From positions 806,001-870,000 of the forward strand of contig NZ_UGQM01000001.1 in assembly GCF_900454025.1 (NCBI RefSeq): a stretch of 64,000 nt of DNA, in the 5' to 3' direction. Positions 52,359-61,301 of the stretch are shown here, one piece after another; within the stretch, counting starts at the first letter, position 1, and each line of letters starts with the position of its first letter. Made by a program: the position numbers and the translations under genes. The DNA is from Mycolicibacterium gilvum. GTDB lineage: Bacteria > Actinomycetota > Actinomycetes > Mycobacteriales > Mycobacteriaceae. The notes under the pieces were generated by a model. That model did not search any database, was not told the DNA's origin, and was given only the letters and a program-made list of their open reading frames with translations.

Positions 52359-53329
52359 GTACGACCATCGACCTGGATCTGGCCCGTTACTCCGATTGGG
52401 CGTTCACGTCGTCGGTGCTGGTCCTTGTCGCCGCGCTGTTGTTGTTCGCCGTCGAACTGGCCTACAGCCGCAGTCGCAAGGTGGAGGACCGCGAATTGGT
52501 CGGCGCCGCTTCGGGCCGGGTGTCGGGTGACAGCTCCGCGCCCGGGGTCGTCGTCGATGCGCCTCGGCGCTCGATGGACGAGCGGCTCGGCGCGGCGGGC
52601 ATGTCGCTGACGTATGTCGGGATCGCGTTGCTGCTGGCGTGCATCGTGCTGCGTGGCCTGTCCACGTCGCGGGTGCCGTGGGGCAACATGTACGAGTTCA
52701 TCAACCTGACGTGTTTCTGCGGTCTGGTCGCCGCGGCGTGGGTGCTGCGCAAGCCCCAGTACCGGTCGCTGTGGGTGTTCGTCCTGGTGCCCGTGCTGAT
52801 CCTGCTGACGGTGTCGGGCAAGTGGCTGTACTCGCATGCCGCGCCGGTGATGCCCGCGCTGCAGTCCTACTGGCTGCCGATCCACGTGTCGGTGGTGAGC
52901 CTCGGGTCCGGGGTGTTCCTGGTGGCGGGCGTGGCCAGCATCCTGTTCCTGGTGAAGATGTCGCGGCTGGCCGACCGCGACGACGCGATCGGCCGGATCG
53001 TGGCGAAACTGCCCGACGGTCAGACGTTGGATCGGATCGCCTACCGCACAACGATCTTCGCATTCCCGGTGTTCGGTTTCGGGGTGATCTTCGGCGCCAT
53101 CTGGGCCGAGGAGGCGTGGGGCCGCTACTGGGGCTGGGACCCGAAGGAGACGGTGTCGTTCATCGCGTGGGTGGTCTATGCGGCGTACCTGCACGCGCGG
53201 TCGACGGCGGGGTGGCGCGACCGTAAGGCCGCGTGGATCAACATCGCCGGGTTCGTCGCGATGGTGTTCAACCTGTTCTTCATCAACTTGGTGACGGTGG
53301 GCCTGCACTCCTATGCAGGCGTCGGGTAG
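52355..53329 (+). CDS. ccsA: Cytochrome c biogenesis protein CcsA/CcsB
   Basis: Haem-handling half of the system II synthase. The 324-residue membrane protein carries the WWD-type haem-binding motif WGRYWGWDPKETVSFIAW (about 255-272) and histidines in flanking helices (PIHVSVVSLGSG, VTVGLHSYAG). The N-terminal cytosolic loop (about 40-75) is Ser/Arg-rich. It is the last gene of the maturation operon. Confidence 0.94.
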   Translation: MSTTIDLDLARYSDWAFTSSVLVLVAALLLFAVELAYSRSRKVEDRELVGAASGRVSGDSSAPGVVVDAPRRSMDERLGAAGMSLTYVGIALLLACIVLRGLSTSRVPWGNMYEFINLTCFCGLVAAAWVLRKPQYRSLWVFVLVPVLILLTVSGKWLYSHAAPVMPALQSYWLPIHVSVVSLGSGVFLVAGVASILFLVKMSRLADRDDAIGRIVAKLPDGQTLDRIAYRTTIFAFPVFGFGVIFGAIWAEEAWGRYWGWDPKETVSFIAWVVYAAYLHARSTAGWRDRKAAWINIAGFVAMVFNLFFINLVTVGLHSYAGVG

Positions 53330-53332
53330 CCG

Positions 53333-54427
53333 ATGAGCTTTCGGGCGCAGCAACGGTTCTCGGATCCGATGGCGCCGGTGCCCGCCGAGTGGACGGCGCC
53401 GACACCCCCGGAGGGCGTCGTGCCCGTCGTCGCCGCGGCCACCCCGTCCACCGAACTTGTGCCGTATCGCGAACTGTCGACGGTCGCGCTGCTGGGGGCG
53501 CTCCCGAAGGCCCCGTCGGCGGGCTGGCGCAAATGGGTGTACCGGGCGTCCGGCCGGTTGATCAATCCCGGCGAGAGCCCGAAGGTGATCCGGCACGACG
53601 ACCTGCTGGTGCGGATGCAGCAGCCACTGCAGGGCTGCTATCGGGTCGCGATGCTCTCGCAGAAGGGCGGGGTCGGCAAGACCACGATCACCGCAACCCT
53701 CGGCGCGACGTTCGCCGGCGCGCGCGGCGACCGCGTGATCGCCGTGGACGCGAACCCCGACCGCGGCACGCTGAGCCAGAAGGTGCCGGTGCAGACTCCG
53801 GCGACGGTGCGGCATCTGCTGCGCGATGCGGAGGGTGTCTCGGCCTACAGCGATGTGCGCCGGTACACCTCGCAGGGGCCCAGCCGGCTTGAGGTGTTGG
53901 CGTCGGAGAGCGATCCCGCGGTGTCGGAGGCGTTCTCGGCGACCGACTACGTCCGCGCGCTGAACATCCTCGAGCGCTTCTACAGCATGGTGCTCACCGA
54001 CTGCGGCACCGGCATGCTGCACTCGGCGATGTCGGCGGTCATCGACAAGGCGGACGTTCTGGTCGTGATCAGCTCGGGATCGGCGGACGGCGCGCGCAGC
54101 GCGTCGGCGACGCTGGACTGGCTCGACGCCCACGGCCACGACGACATGGTGCGCAACTCGATCGCGGTCATCAACGGGGTGCGGCCCCGGGGCCGTCGGG
54201 GGACGAGCCGGGGCACCGCGAAGGTCGACCTGGACAAGATCGTCGACCATTTCACGAGACGGTGCCGCGCCGTGTGTCAGGTGCCGTTCGATACCCACCT
54301 GGAGGAGGGCGCCGAGATCAGCCTTGAGCGACTGCGCCCGCAGACGCGGGAGTCCCTGCTGGAGTTGGCGGCTGCGGTGGCCGACGGATTTCCCGGGGCA
54401 CGCAGTCGGTCCGACCCGGCCGATTGA
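53333..54427 (+). CDS. MinD/ParA-like ATPase (Rv0530-like)
   Basis: A 364-residue P-loop ATPase of the SIMIBI class. The deviant Walker A KGGVGKTTIT starts at residue 111 (LSQKGGVGKTT), with VIAVDANPDRGTLSQK (A') and VLTDCGTGML (B) following. The first 100 residues are Pro/Ala-rich. The layout resembles EspI/ESX-associated MinD-like proteins, but no ESX genes are near. It follows ccsA by 3 bp and may be cotranscribed with the maturation genes. No DNA-binding partner (ParB) is nearby. Confidence 0.86.
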   Translation: MSFRAQQRFSDPMAPVPAEWTAPTPPEGVVPVVAAATPSTELVPYRELSTVALLGALPKAPSAGWRKWVYRASGRLINPGESPKVIRHDDLLVRMQQPLQGCYRVAMLSQKGGVGKTTITATLGATFAGARGDRVIAVDANPDRGTLSQKVPVQTPATVRHLLRDAEGVSAYSDVRRYTSQGPSRLEVLASESDPAVSEAFSATDYVRALNILERFYSMVLTDCGTGMLHSAMSAVIDKADVLVVISSGSADGARSASATLDWLDAHGHDDMVRNSIAVINGVRPRGRRGTSRGTAKVDLDKIVDHFTRRCRAVCQVPFDTHLEEGAEISLERLRPQTRESLLELAAAVADGFPGARSRSDPAD

Positions 54428-54452
54428 CACCGGGTCTCGCGGTCACTTCTCG

Positions 54453-54617
54453 TCAGGACCTGGGCTGGTCGTCGCGCGGATTGATCCGCCGCAGGAACTC
54501 GGGATCGTCGTCCGGCCCGATCGTCCGGGTGCGCGGTCTGTTCGCGTTCATCCGGATCACCCGCCAGCCGACGTAGACCAGTCCGGCCAAGACGAGAACA
54601 AGGAGCAAATACGCCAC
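54453..54617 (-). CDS. 54-residue single-pass membrane protein (Rv0530A-like)
   Basis: A 54-residue ORF from GTG 54617 to TGA 54453. It has one N-terminal helix (YLLLVLVLAGLVYVGWRVIR) and a charged tail (IGPDDDPEFLRRINPRDDQ). A near-ideal Shine-Dalgarno AAGGAGGT precedes the start, and a TATATT -10 box lies on the minus strand at 54637-54642. The gene is convergent with the ATPase gene and divergent from the DUF4229 gene. Good signals make it likely real despite its size. Confidence 0.75.
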   Translation of the reverse strand: MAYLLLVLVLAGLVYVGWRVIRMNANRPRTRTIGPDDDPEFLRRINPRDDQPRS

Positions 54618-54636
54618 TCAAAACCTCCTTCCTGCC

Positions 54637-54659
54637 AATATACGCGTCGGCGCTAGGCT
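54637..54659. promoter_or_regulatory. Divergent promoters of the 54-residue and DUF4229 genes
   Basis: Minus-strand TATATT (54637-54642) precedes the small gene; plus-strand TAGGCT (54654-54659) ends 7 nt before the GTG at 54667, a leaderless arrangement. Confidence 0.5.
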
Positions 54660-54666
54660 CGGATTC

Positions 54667-55008
54667 GTGTCTGACGACCCGCGACCCGGCTCCCGGTTGT
54701 ATCTCGATGTGCTCGCCTACGTGGCGGCGCGACTTGTCCTCGTCGCCGCGGTGGCGGCCGCCGTGCTCGGTATCGGCCATCTGATCGGAATTCGCGATTT
54801 CCCCGTCGTGGTGGCTTTGCTGTTCGCGATCGTGGTGGCGTTGCCGCTGGGAATCTGGTTGTTCAGCCCGCTTCGCCGGCGCGCCAATGCCAGCATCGCG
54901 GCGATCGACGAACGCCGCCGCCGGGACCGTGAGCAACTGCAGGAGCGGCTGCGTGGCGGTGCCGGTAAGCCTGCGCCGAAGTCCGATCCGAAACGTCGGG
55001 ACGGCTGA
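54667..55008 (+). CDS. DUF4229 membrane protein (Rv0531-like)
   Basis: A 113-residue protein with two helices (VAARLVLVAAVAAAVLGIGHL and FPVVVALLFAIVVALPLGIWL) and a basic, coiled-coil-prone tail (ASIAAIDERRRRDREQLQER). This is the DUF4229 pattern. Function unknown. GTG 54667 comes from the leaderless promoter. Confidence 0.82.
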   Translation: MSDDPRPGSRLYLDVLAYVAARLVLVAAVAAAVLGIGHLIGIRDFPVVVALLFAIVVALPLGIWLFSPLRRRANASIAAIDERRRRDREQLQERLRGGAGKPAPKSDPKRRDG

Positions 55009-55072
55009 ATGCGCATGTACTTTTCGTAATTTGGCGGCGTAGCTGAGGTGTGTTCTGGGTAACACTCGGTAC

Positions 55073-55486
55073 ATGACTGATCCGCAGGTCATGAACCGTC
55101 CTCGTGGTCTGACCGACCACAGAGCCCTCAGTAGCCCCGGCCGCGCGGGAGCGCACCGGCTCTACCGCCGCTGGATCCACGAACTGTGGTCCGGGCGCCG
55201 TGTCGCCGAGCAGTTGGTGTCGCCCGATTTCGTCGGCCATCTGCCCAACCGCGAGATTCGCGGGCCCGCGGGGCTGCAGGCCGAGGTCGACCGGACCCAT
55301 CTGACGTTGAAGGAGTTGTCCTTCGTCGTCGACGTCGGGCCGATCGTGGACGGTGACATGGTCGCGGCGCGCTGGATCGCCACTGGGGCCGGCCGCAACG
55401 GTCCGGTGCGCTACACGGGCAATGACCTGCTGCGGATCGCGAACGGCAAGGTCGTCGAGTACTGGTCGGGGACCTCGCGCGCCTAA
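55073..55486 (+). CDS. SnoaL/ester-cyclase-like (NTF2-fold) protein
   Basis: A 137-residue alpha+beta barrel protein of the SnoaL-like group (LYRRWIHELWSGRRVAEQLV, FVGHLPNREIRGPAGLQAEV, VAARWIATG, GNDLLRIANGKVVEYW). Such proteins range from polyketide cyclases to carriers with no known reaction. It overlaps the convergent TPR-like gene by 4 bp. Confidence 0.75.
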   Translation: MTDPQVMNRPRGLTDHRALSSPGRAGAHRLYRRWIHELWSGRRVAEQLVSPDFVGHLPNREIRGPAGLQAEVDRTHLTLKELSFVVDVGPIVDGDMVAARWIATGAGRNGPVRYTGNDLLRIANGKVVEYWSGTSRA

Positions 55487-56193
55487 CCGGCGGCGTCCCG
55501 GAGGAGTTGGCGCAGGGCCGCCAGCGGGTCTTCACCGATATCGAGGCGACGTTCGTCCGGCCGCGGCTGATCGGCGCCGGCAGGCGGGGGAGCCGTCGGC
55601 GCGACGGGTGCGGCCGGTGGCGGCGGGGACGGTGGTGCGAGGGGTGCCACCGTCCCCAGCGCGTCGATCTTGGCCTGGACCCGCGCAGCGGCATCGGCAC
55701 GGACCGCGCGCCGCTGCGGATCGGGATCGTCGTTGCCGGAGAAGCACGCAGGCGGTGCCTCGGCGATCACGGTCAGCGCTTCCTCGTAGCGTTGTCTGGC
55801 GTCGTCCAGTCGCGCCTCCCACGCGTCGATGTCACCGCGCCGCTCGCGGACCAGTTCCAGATTGATCCGCACCGGACAGGAACGGCTGTCGTCGGTGGTC
55901 TCTAGCGCCGCGGTGAACTGCATGTCGGCGACGTCGAGTCGATCCTGGAGCACCGCGAGGACGCCCGCGGCGACGGTCGCGTTCGCCGGCTCGATCATGT
56001 TGGCGACCTGCAGCAGCGACACGTCGTCGGACAGGGCGCCGATGTCGCCGGACGCGTAGTGCTGTTGGGCCGCACCGCCGACGACGACTACCGAGATCAG
56101 CTTGACGGCCAGCAGCGTGACCAGCACGGCGGGCACCGCGGAGAACAGCAGCAGGCGGCGCCGCAGACGGATGCGCGCGGGTGGGCGGGTCAT
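55483..56193 (-). CDS. TPR-like membrane-anchored protein of the MoxR/VWA operon
   Basis: A 236-residue protein with an N-terminal helix (LLLFSAVPAVLVTLLAVKLISVVVVG, about 12-37), then helical pairs that resemble TPR units (LQVANMIEPANATVAAGVLA, ARLDDARQRYEEALTVIAEA), and a Pro/Ala-rich tail. TPR proteins commonly close MoxR-BatA operons. The start overlaps the upstream VWA stop by 4 bp. Function unknown. Confidence 0.7.
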   Translation of the reverse strand: MTRPPARIRLRRRLLLFSAVPAVLVTLLAVKLISVVVVGGAAQQHYASGDIGALSDDVSLLQVANMIEPANATVAAGVLAVLQDRLDVADMQFTAALETTDDSRSCPVRINLELVRERRGDIDAWEARLDDARQRYEEALTVIAEAPPACFSGNDDPDPQRRAVRADAAARVQAKIDALGTVAPLAPPSPPPPAAPVAPTAPPPAGADQPRPDERRLDIGEDPLAALRQLLRDAAG

Positions 56194-57104
56194 GACGGGG
56201 CCTGCCGGCGGACGGCGCGGGTACGGTGCAGATCCCTGGTGGTCAGGTAGATCTCGACGAGAAGCAGCGCGGTGGCGAGCATCGTCAGCACCCAGTACAG
56301 CTCGGTGGGCTGCGGCGCAGTCGCCGGATCCGTCGCGGTGGCGGTTCCCGATGCAGGCGCGCGGTCGGAGGGGAGTTCGGCGCCGTCGCGGCGCGGCACG
56401 TAGGGCAGCCCCAGCTGCCCGGCGATCTCACGCAGCCTGGCCTCGCCGGGTCCGGTGCCGTAGCCCAGAACCGCGCCGTCGTCGATCCGCGGGGTGTCGA
56501 AGACGCCCTGCGGCACCGTGGACTCACCCGCCCCCGAACCGAGGTAGTAGACCAGATTCTCGGCTTGTGGAAACTGCTGTCCTGCTGAAATCAGTTGATA
56601 GCGAAGGACATTGGCTGCCGCGGCAGCGTTGACTTCGGTGCTGTCGATGCCCGGATGCGGCGTCAGCGCGTCGACGGCGGGTTGCAGACTCCACGCGTCC
56701 GCCGACAGCGGCCAGTCGATCGAGGGACGCGCAGCGAACCCGATGATCGCGAACCGCGCGTCGGGGTGGGCCCGGATCACCTCCTCGATGTCGGAGCGCA
56801 TGGCCGTGATCCGCGGAGCGTCTCCGAAGTCCGGGATGGCCGAGTCGGACGACCGATCGACGAGGAAGTAGATGTTGGCGCCCGCCTGCGGGCGTTGCGC
56901 GTTCTGTTCTCCGGCAGCGGATCCGGTGACGGGCCGCGCCGCGGCGAGCACGAGGAGGAGCAGCGCGACGGTGGTGACCGCCCACCGGGCCACCGACGTG
57001 CGGCCCGCCCTCGCCGCCGGCAGGAGTGCGACCGCGCGCAGCGCGAGAAGTGTTGCGGCGGCGACCGCGAGCACGATTCCCGGCATCACCGGATCGAACG
57101 TCAT
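56190..57104 (-). CDS. VWA-domain membrane protein (BatA/BatB-like) 2
   Basis: A 304-residue protein with N-terminal helices (PGIVLAVAAATLLALRAVAL; VTTVALLLLVLAAARPV), a von Willebrand A domain (IYFLVDRSSDSAIPDFGD at about residue 78) and a C-terminal helix (LYWVLTMLATALLLVEIYLT). The MIDAS start reads DRSSD rather than DxSxS, so metal binding is uncertain. It overlaps both neighbours by 4 bp. Paired with the other VWA protein it resembles BatA/BatB in MoxR operons. Confidence 0.75.
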   Translation of the reverse strand: MTFDPVMPGIVLAVAAATLLALRAVALLPAARAGRTSVARWAVTTVALLLLVLAAARPVTGSAAGEQNAQRPQAGANIYFLVDRSSDSAIPDFGDAPRITAMRSDIEEVIRAHPDARFAIIGFAARPSIDWPLSADAWSLQPAVDALTPHPGIDSTEVNAAAAANVLRYQLISAGQQFPQAENLVYYLGSGAGESTVPQGVFDTPRIDDGAVLGYGTGPGEARLREIAGQLGLPYVPRRDGAELPSDRAPASGTATATDPATAPQPTELYWVLTMLATALLLVEIYLTTRDLHRTRAVRRQAPS

Positions 57105-58057
57105 CGGCGCACCGCCAACAGCGAGACCGCCAGCAGGGCAGATAGTGCCAGCGCGACGATCAGGGCGACGACGGGTGAGTCCTCACGGACGTCGATCCCC
57201 TCGGGCGGTGCGGCCGCGGCGGCGCGGATCGCGTCGAGTTGCCCGTCGACCCTGGCTGGGTCGAATCGGAAGAACTGCCCGCCGGTCTCGCCGACCGCCG
57301 CGCTCAGCGCCCCGGTGTCGCGGCCGGGTGTCGCGATCGCGCTGATCTGCACCCCGGCGCGGCGCGCCATCTCGACGGTCTCGGCGTCGGTGTAGAGCGA
57401 CGGCCGGGTGTCGCCGGGAGCTCGCAGCGAGCCGGGGCCCACGTAGATCAGCGACCGGCGCGTCGTCGATTCGTTCTCGAAATCCGGGAATCCGGTGAGG
57501 CACAACGCCAGGACGTCGGCGACGGTGGGGGAGTAGTCGGCATAGGTCACCGATGAGGCGAACGTCGGTGCGGCGGGCGAGTTCCGGGCGAAGTCGCCGA
57601 GGCGGCCCGCGGCGAACTGATGGTCGCGGGTCAACGGGATGAGCCGCCGGTTCGACGATGTCAGGCCGATCCGCTCGGCGCCGTACGTCGGGGCCTGGCG
57701 CGCGAAGTAGCGGAGGAAGTCCGACGTCGCCGGCTCGTCGACGGGAGATCCGGCGCACAGCATGATGTCCTGGCGCGCGACAGCACCCGCCTCATCGCGA
57801 CGGGGTTCGCTCGGCCGGGCGCTGACGAGGGCGGTGGTGCCGCACAGCAGGATGAGCAGGGTCAGCGTCACGACCGCGGCGCGCGTCTGGCGGCGTAGCA
57901 CGGCCCGGTATTCGGGCAGCCTGGTCAACCGGTCGGTGTTGGCCAGCGGAAGCCGGCGGTCCTGGTTCCCGGTGACGGGCAGCAGGATCGCCACCGCGAT
58001 CACCAGCACGACGGCGCCGGCTCCGAGGGCCGCGACCGGCCACCACGTCAGGTCCAT
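57101..58057 (-). CDS. VWA-domain membrane protein (BatA/BatB-like) 1
   Basis: A 318-residue protein with two N-terminal helices (VVLVIAVAILLPVTG, TLTLLILLCGTTALV), a VWA-type alpha/beta domain in the middle (LIYVGPGSLRAPGDTRPSLY, GVQISAIATPGRDTG) and a C-terminal helix (ALIVALALSALLAVSLLAV). The position of the MIDAS motif reads MLCAGSPVDEP, so it is degenerate. It is tightly overlapped with the genes on either side. Confidence 0.72.
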   Translation of the reverse strand: MDLTWWPVAALGAGAVVLVIAVAILLPVTGNQDRRLPLANTDRLTRLPEYRAVLRRQTRAAVVTLTLLILLCGTTALVSARPSEPRRDEAGAVARQDIMLCAGSPVDEPATSDFLRYFARQAPTYGAERIGLTSSNRRLIPLTRDHQFAAGRLGDFARNSPAAPTFASSVTYADYSPTVADVLALCLTGFPDFENESTTRRSLIYVGPGSLRAPGDTRPSLYTDAETVEMARRAGVQISAIATPGRDTGALSAAVGETGGQFFRFDPARVDGQLDAIRAAAAAPPEGIDVREDSPVVALIVALALSALLAVSLLAVRR

Positions 58058-58521
58058 GAGCGGATCAACTCTTCGGTCGCGTCACCGAGTGACCCGACAT
58101 CGACTGTGGACGCGCGGTCGAACTGCGCGCTGCCCAGCGACTCGAGAAGCGGTGCGGCGGCGGCGAGGTCGCTCGCGGCGATGGCCCGCACCTGCATGTA
58201 CTGCGCGCGGACACCCGTCGCCTGGTGCAGGAAACTGCGCAGCGTGCGGCTGAGGTCGGCCCCGGCCTGCTCGGCGGTGATCTCACCGCTGCGGTGGCGG
58301 TCGGTGATGTCGCGGGCGGTTCCCGCGAAGCGCCTGCGCAGCATGCGCGCGTGGGCGTCCTCGACGCCGGGGATGCGGCGTAGCCGGTCTGACGGCATGG
58401 TCGCGACGAAAACCGCGGTGTACCAGAGGATCACGGCACCAAGCAGGGCGATGCCGAGCCACAGCCAGATCGCGGAGTACCCCGGCGGTCCGCTGACGAA
58501 CTCCAGTAGATCATCCGGCAC
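58048..58521 (-). CDS. Small membrane protein of the MoxR operon (DUF4381-like)
   Basis: A 157-residue protein with one N-terminal helix (IWLWLGIALLGAVILWYTAVF, about 18-38) and a cytosolic helical domain (DITDRHRSGEITAEQAGADL). Proteins of this kind lie between DUF58 and VWA genes in such operons. GTG 58521. Function unknown. Confidence 0.68.
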   Translation of the reverse strand: MPDDLLEFVSGPPGYSAIWLWLGIALLGAVILWYTAVFVATMPSDRLRRIPGVEDAHARMLRRRFAGTARDITDRHRSGEITAEQAGADLSRTLRSFLHQATGVRAQYMQVRAIAASDLAAAAPLLESLGSAQFDRASTVDVGSLGDATEELIRSWT

Positions 58522-59372
58522 GGGACCACACCCGCGTCATCTCGCCGACCGCCCGCCGGATCTGCCCGGATCCGGTGATGGTGGCGCGTGGGACACCGCG
58601 TGCCACCAGAAGTTTGGCTCAGGCGCTCGGCGCGCCGCAGCTCGGCCCGCTCGTAGGCGGCGACGACCCGCGGGTCGGTCGCGGCGCTGCCCAGCACCGG
58701 GCGTCCGGTGGCGACGTCGTACGCGCCGTCCTTGACGCCGGCCGCGGGCATGTCGGTGACCATCGCCCACATCACGTCGTGTCGAGACGTCAACCGCGCC
58801 ACGGCGTCTTCGAGTCGGCTGTCGGTGTCGGGTTCGTCGGAGACCACCACGATCAGCATCGGATGGCGGTAGTGCGTTGCCACATAGGTCAATTGGCAGA
58901 CGATGTCGCTGGGTCCGTGACGCCCCGCGTGGCCGTGGTAGCCGGCCAGCATGCTCTCGATGTGGTTCTCGCCGCGACTCTGGCGGACCCGCAGGCTGCC
59001 TCGGGCATCTCCGTACACCATCCCGATCTGGTCGGAACGGCCCAGCGTGATCAGCCCCACCGCGCCCAGGACGTGCAGCGCCACATCGCTTTTGCGTTCA
59101 CCGTCGGCGGCCAGTGCCGCCATGTTGCGTCCGGTGTCGGCGACCAGCAGCACCTTGTGGTGCTTCTCGGAGACGAACCTCTTGATCAGGACACTCCCGG
59201 AGCGCGCCGAGGCCTTCCAGTCGATGTCGCGCACGTCGTCGCCAGGCACGTAGGGTCGCAGCTCGTCGAATTCCAGGCTGCGCGTGTGCAGCAACGCGTG
59301 ACGGCCGCCCTCCAGCATGCCCCGGGTGTCGGTGCCGAAATGCGCCCTGGCGCGGTTGAGATGCGTGCCCAA
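58511..59372 (-). CDS. DUF58 protein, frameshifted near its C-terminus
   Basis: A MoxR-operon DUF58 protein. The signature YVPGDDVRDIDWKASARSG (about residues 42-60) and a VWA-like core (VLLVADTGRNMAALAADG, MLIVVVSDEPDTDSRLEDAV) are intact. After AERLS the frame shifts: the expected C-terminus KLLVARGVPRATITGSGQ followed by IRRAVGEMTRVWSRAG and a stop at 58511-58513 is found in the next frame from about 58617. In the frame as read the protein would instead run on to 58431 with low-quality Arg/His-rich sequence. The break is at about 58612-58620. Start TTG 59372 lies 13 bp after the moxR stop. Confidence 0.7.
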
Positions 59373-59385
59373 TCTGTGCCGCCGC

Positions 59386-60387
59386 TCAGGGCACCCGCAC
59401 CGCGTGCAGCACTGCGTCGATCACCCTGTTCGGGGTGACGCCGGCACTGGCCGCCTCGAAGCCGAGGATCAGCCGGTGCTGCAGTACCCGGTGCGCGAGA
59501 TCGGCGATGTCCGAAGGGATCACGTGGTCGCGGCCGGACAGCACCGCCAACGCCCGCGCCGCGGTGCACAGCGCGATCGTCGCGCGCGGGCTCGCCCCGT
59601 ACTCGACCATGCGGGCCAGTTGGCTGGGCAGGTGGTTGCCCGGGTCCCGGGTGACCCCGACCAGCCGGCTTGCGTAGAGCATGAGGTCGCGGCTCATGTA
59701 GACGTCGCGGGTGATCCGCTGCAGCCGGCGGACGTCGTCGAGGCCGACGACGGGGCTGCTGCGGTGATCCTTGTCGTAGAGCCCGGCGTCGCGGCGCGAC
59801 ATCATGTCGACCTCCTGCTCGGGCGACGGATACCGCACGATCTCCTTGAGTAGGAAGCGGTCGGTCTGCGCCTCGGACAGCGCGTAGGTGCCCTCCTGGT
59901 CGACGGGGTTCTGGGTGGCGATCACCAGGAACGGTTCGGGGATCGGGTAGACCGTGCCCGCGATGGTGGTCTGGCGTTCCTCCATCGCTTCGAGCATCGC
60001 GCTCTGGGTTTTGGCGCTGGAGCGGTTGATCTCGTCGAGCAGCACGACGTTCGCGTGGACCGGTCCGAGCTGGGTGACGAATGCGGTGGTCGTCGCGTCG
60101 TAGACCTGGGTGCCGATGATGTCGCTGGGCAGCAGGTCGGGGGTGCACTGGATGCGGCGGAACTCGCCGTCGATCGACTCGGCGATCACCCGCGCCGCGG
60201 TGGTCTTGGCCAGTCCCGGCACGCTTTCGAGCAGGATGTGCCCGCCGGTGAGCAGGCCGATCAGCAGCGTCTCGCGCAGGTGCTCCTGGCCGACGACCTT
60301 CGCCGAGAACGCTTCGGACAGCGCCGCGACGACCCGCTGCGCTTCACGGGCGTCGTCGGACTCGCGGGGCATGGGGGCGGCGGTCAT
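59386..60387 (-). CDS. MoxR-family AAA+ ATPase
   Basis: A 333-residue AAA+ chaperone-type ATPase. The Walker A-like SVPGLAKT (55-62) and Walker B VVLLDEIN (114-121) are followed by sensor 1 (VIATQNPVDQEGTY) and a C-terminal lid helix. MoxR proteins with DUF58 and VWA partners are thought to act as chaperones that insert metals or assemble complexes. The gene heads a five-gene partner set and follows menA by 44 bp on the same strand. An in-frame ATG five codons in (MPRESD) is also possible. Confidence 0.92.
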   Translation of the reverse strand: MTAAPMPRESDDAREAQRVVAALSEAFSAKVVGQEHLRETLLIGLLTGGHILLESVPGLAKTTAARVIAESIDGEFRRIQCTPDLLPSDIIGTQVYDATTTAFVTQLGPVHANVVLLDEINRSSAKTQSAMLEAMEERQTTIAGTVYPIPEPFLVIATQNPVDQEGTYALSEAQTDRFLLKEIVRYPSPEQEVDMMSRRDAGLYDKDHRSSPVVGLDDVRRLQRITRDVYMSRDLMLYASRLVGVTRDPGNHLPSQLARMVEYGASPRATIALCTAARALAVLSGRDHVIPSDIADLAHRVLQHRLILGFEAASAGVTPNRVIDAVLHAVRVP

Positions 60388-60431
60388 CCCGCGCTATGTA
60401 CCACGCGATTCGGGCCCGCAAACAGCCGTCG

Positions 60432-61301
60432 TCAGCCGAGGATCAGCGCTGCGGCCACCACGACCGCCCACACCAGCATCGTCAGGCCGGTGTCCTTGAG
60501 CACCGGGATCAGGTCCTTGCCGCCCTGTCCGCTGCGCACCGGTCCGGCCGCACGCAGGGCGAGCGGCAGCGCGAGCAGGCCGGCCGCGCACCACGGCGTC
60601 GCGGCGATCAGGACCAGCGTCAGCACGAACGGGATCGCCGTCAGCACGGTGAACAGCACCCGTGTTTTCGCGTCGCCGAGCCGTACGGCCAGCGTGATCT
60701 TGCCCGACTCCGCGTCGGTGGGGATGTCGCGCAGATTGTTGGCGACCAGGACCGCCGACGACAGGCAGCCGATGGCCACGGCCAGCGTCAGCCCGACCCA
60801 GTCCACCCGCAACGCCTGCGTGTACTGGGTGCCGAGCACCGCGACGAGGCCGAAGAACACGAACACCGCGACCTCGCCGAGCCCCAGATACCCGTACGGT
60901 TTCGAGCCGCCGGTGTAGAGCCATGCGCCGGCGATGCACACCGCGCCGACCGCGATCAGCCACGGGGCGGAGAACCAGGCCAGCACCAAGCCGGCGAGCG
61001 CGCCGACGGCCAGGCTCACCACCGCCGCCGTCAGTACCGACTTCGGTGCTGCGAGCTTCGATCCGACCAGGCGCAGCGGGCCGGAGCGGACATCGTCGGT
61101 GCCGCGGATGCCGTCGGAGTAGTCGTTGGCGTAGTTCACCCCGATGATCAGTGCGACGGCGACGACCAGAGCGAGCAGCGCCTTCCACCAGGACGTGCCG
61201 TCGAGCCACGCGGCGGCGCCGGTCCCGGCGATGACGGGTGCGACGGCGTTGGGCAACGTCCGGGGACGCGCGCCCTCGATCCACTGGGCAAGACTGGCCA
61301 C
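60432..61301 (-). CDS. menA: 1,4-dihydroxy-2-naphthoate prenyltransferase
   Basis: Joins a polyprenyl chain to dihydroxynaphthoate in menaquinone synthesis, in the inner membrane. The 289-residue UbiA-type protein has nine helices. The first Asp motif is [15 protein letters not shown] (about 62-76) and the second is in [14 protein letters not shown] (about 187-200), for Mg-diphosphate binding. GTG 61301 gives the family length and begins [16 protein letters not shown]. The frame is open upstream to 61589 without recognisable sequence. The start codon lies inside a perfect inverted repeat. Confidence 0.94.
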   Translation of the reverse strand: MASLAQWIEGARPRTLPNAVAPVIAGTGAAAWLDGTSWWKALLALVVAVALIIGVNYANDYSDGIRGTDDVRSGPLRLVGSKLAAPKSVLTAAVVSLAVGALAGLVLAWFSAPWLIAVGAVCIAGAWLYTGGSKPYGYLGLGEVAVFVFFGLVAVLGTQYTQALRVDWVGLTLAVAIGCLSSAVLVANNLRDIPTDAESGKITLAVRLGDAKTRVLFTVLTAIPFVLTLVLIAATPWCAAGLLALPLALRAAGPVRSGQGGKDLIPVLKDTGLTMLVWAVVVAAALILG

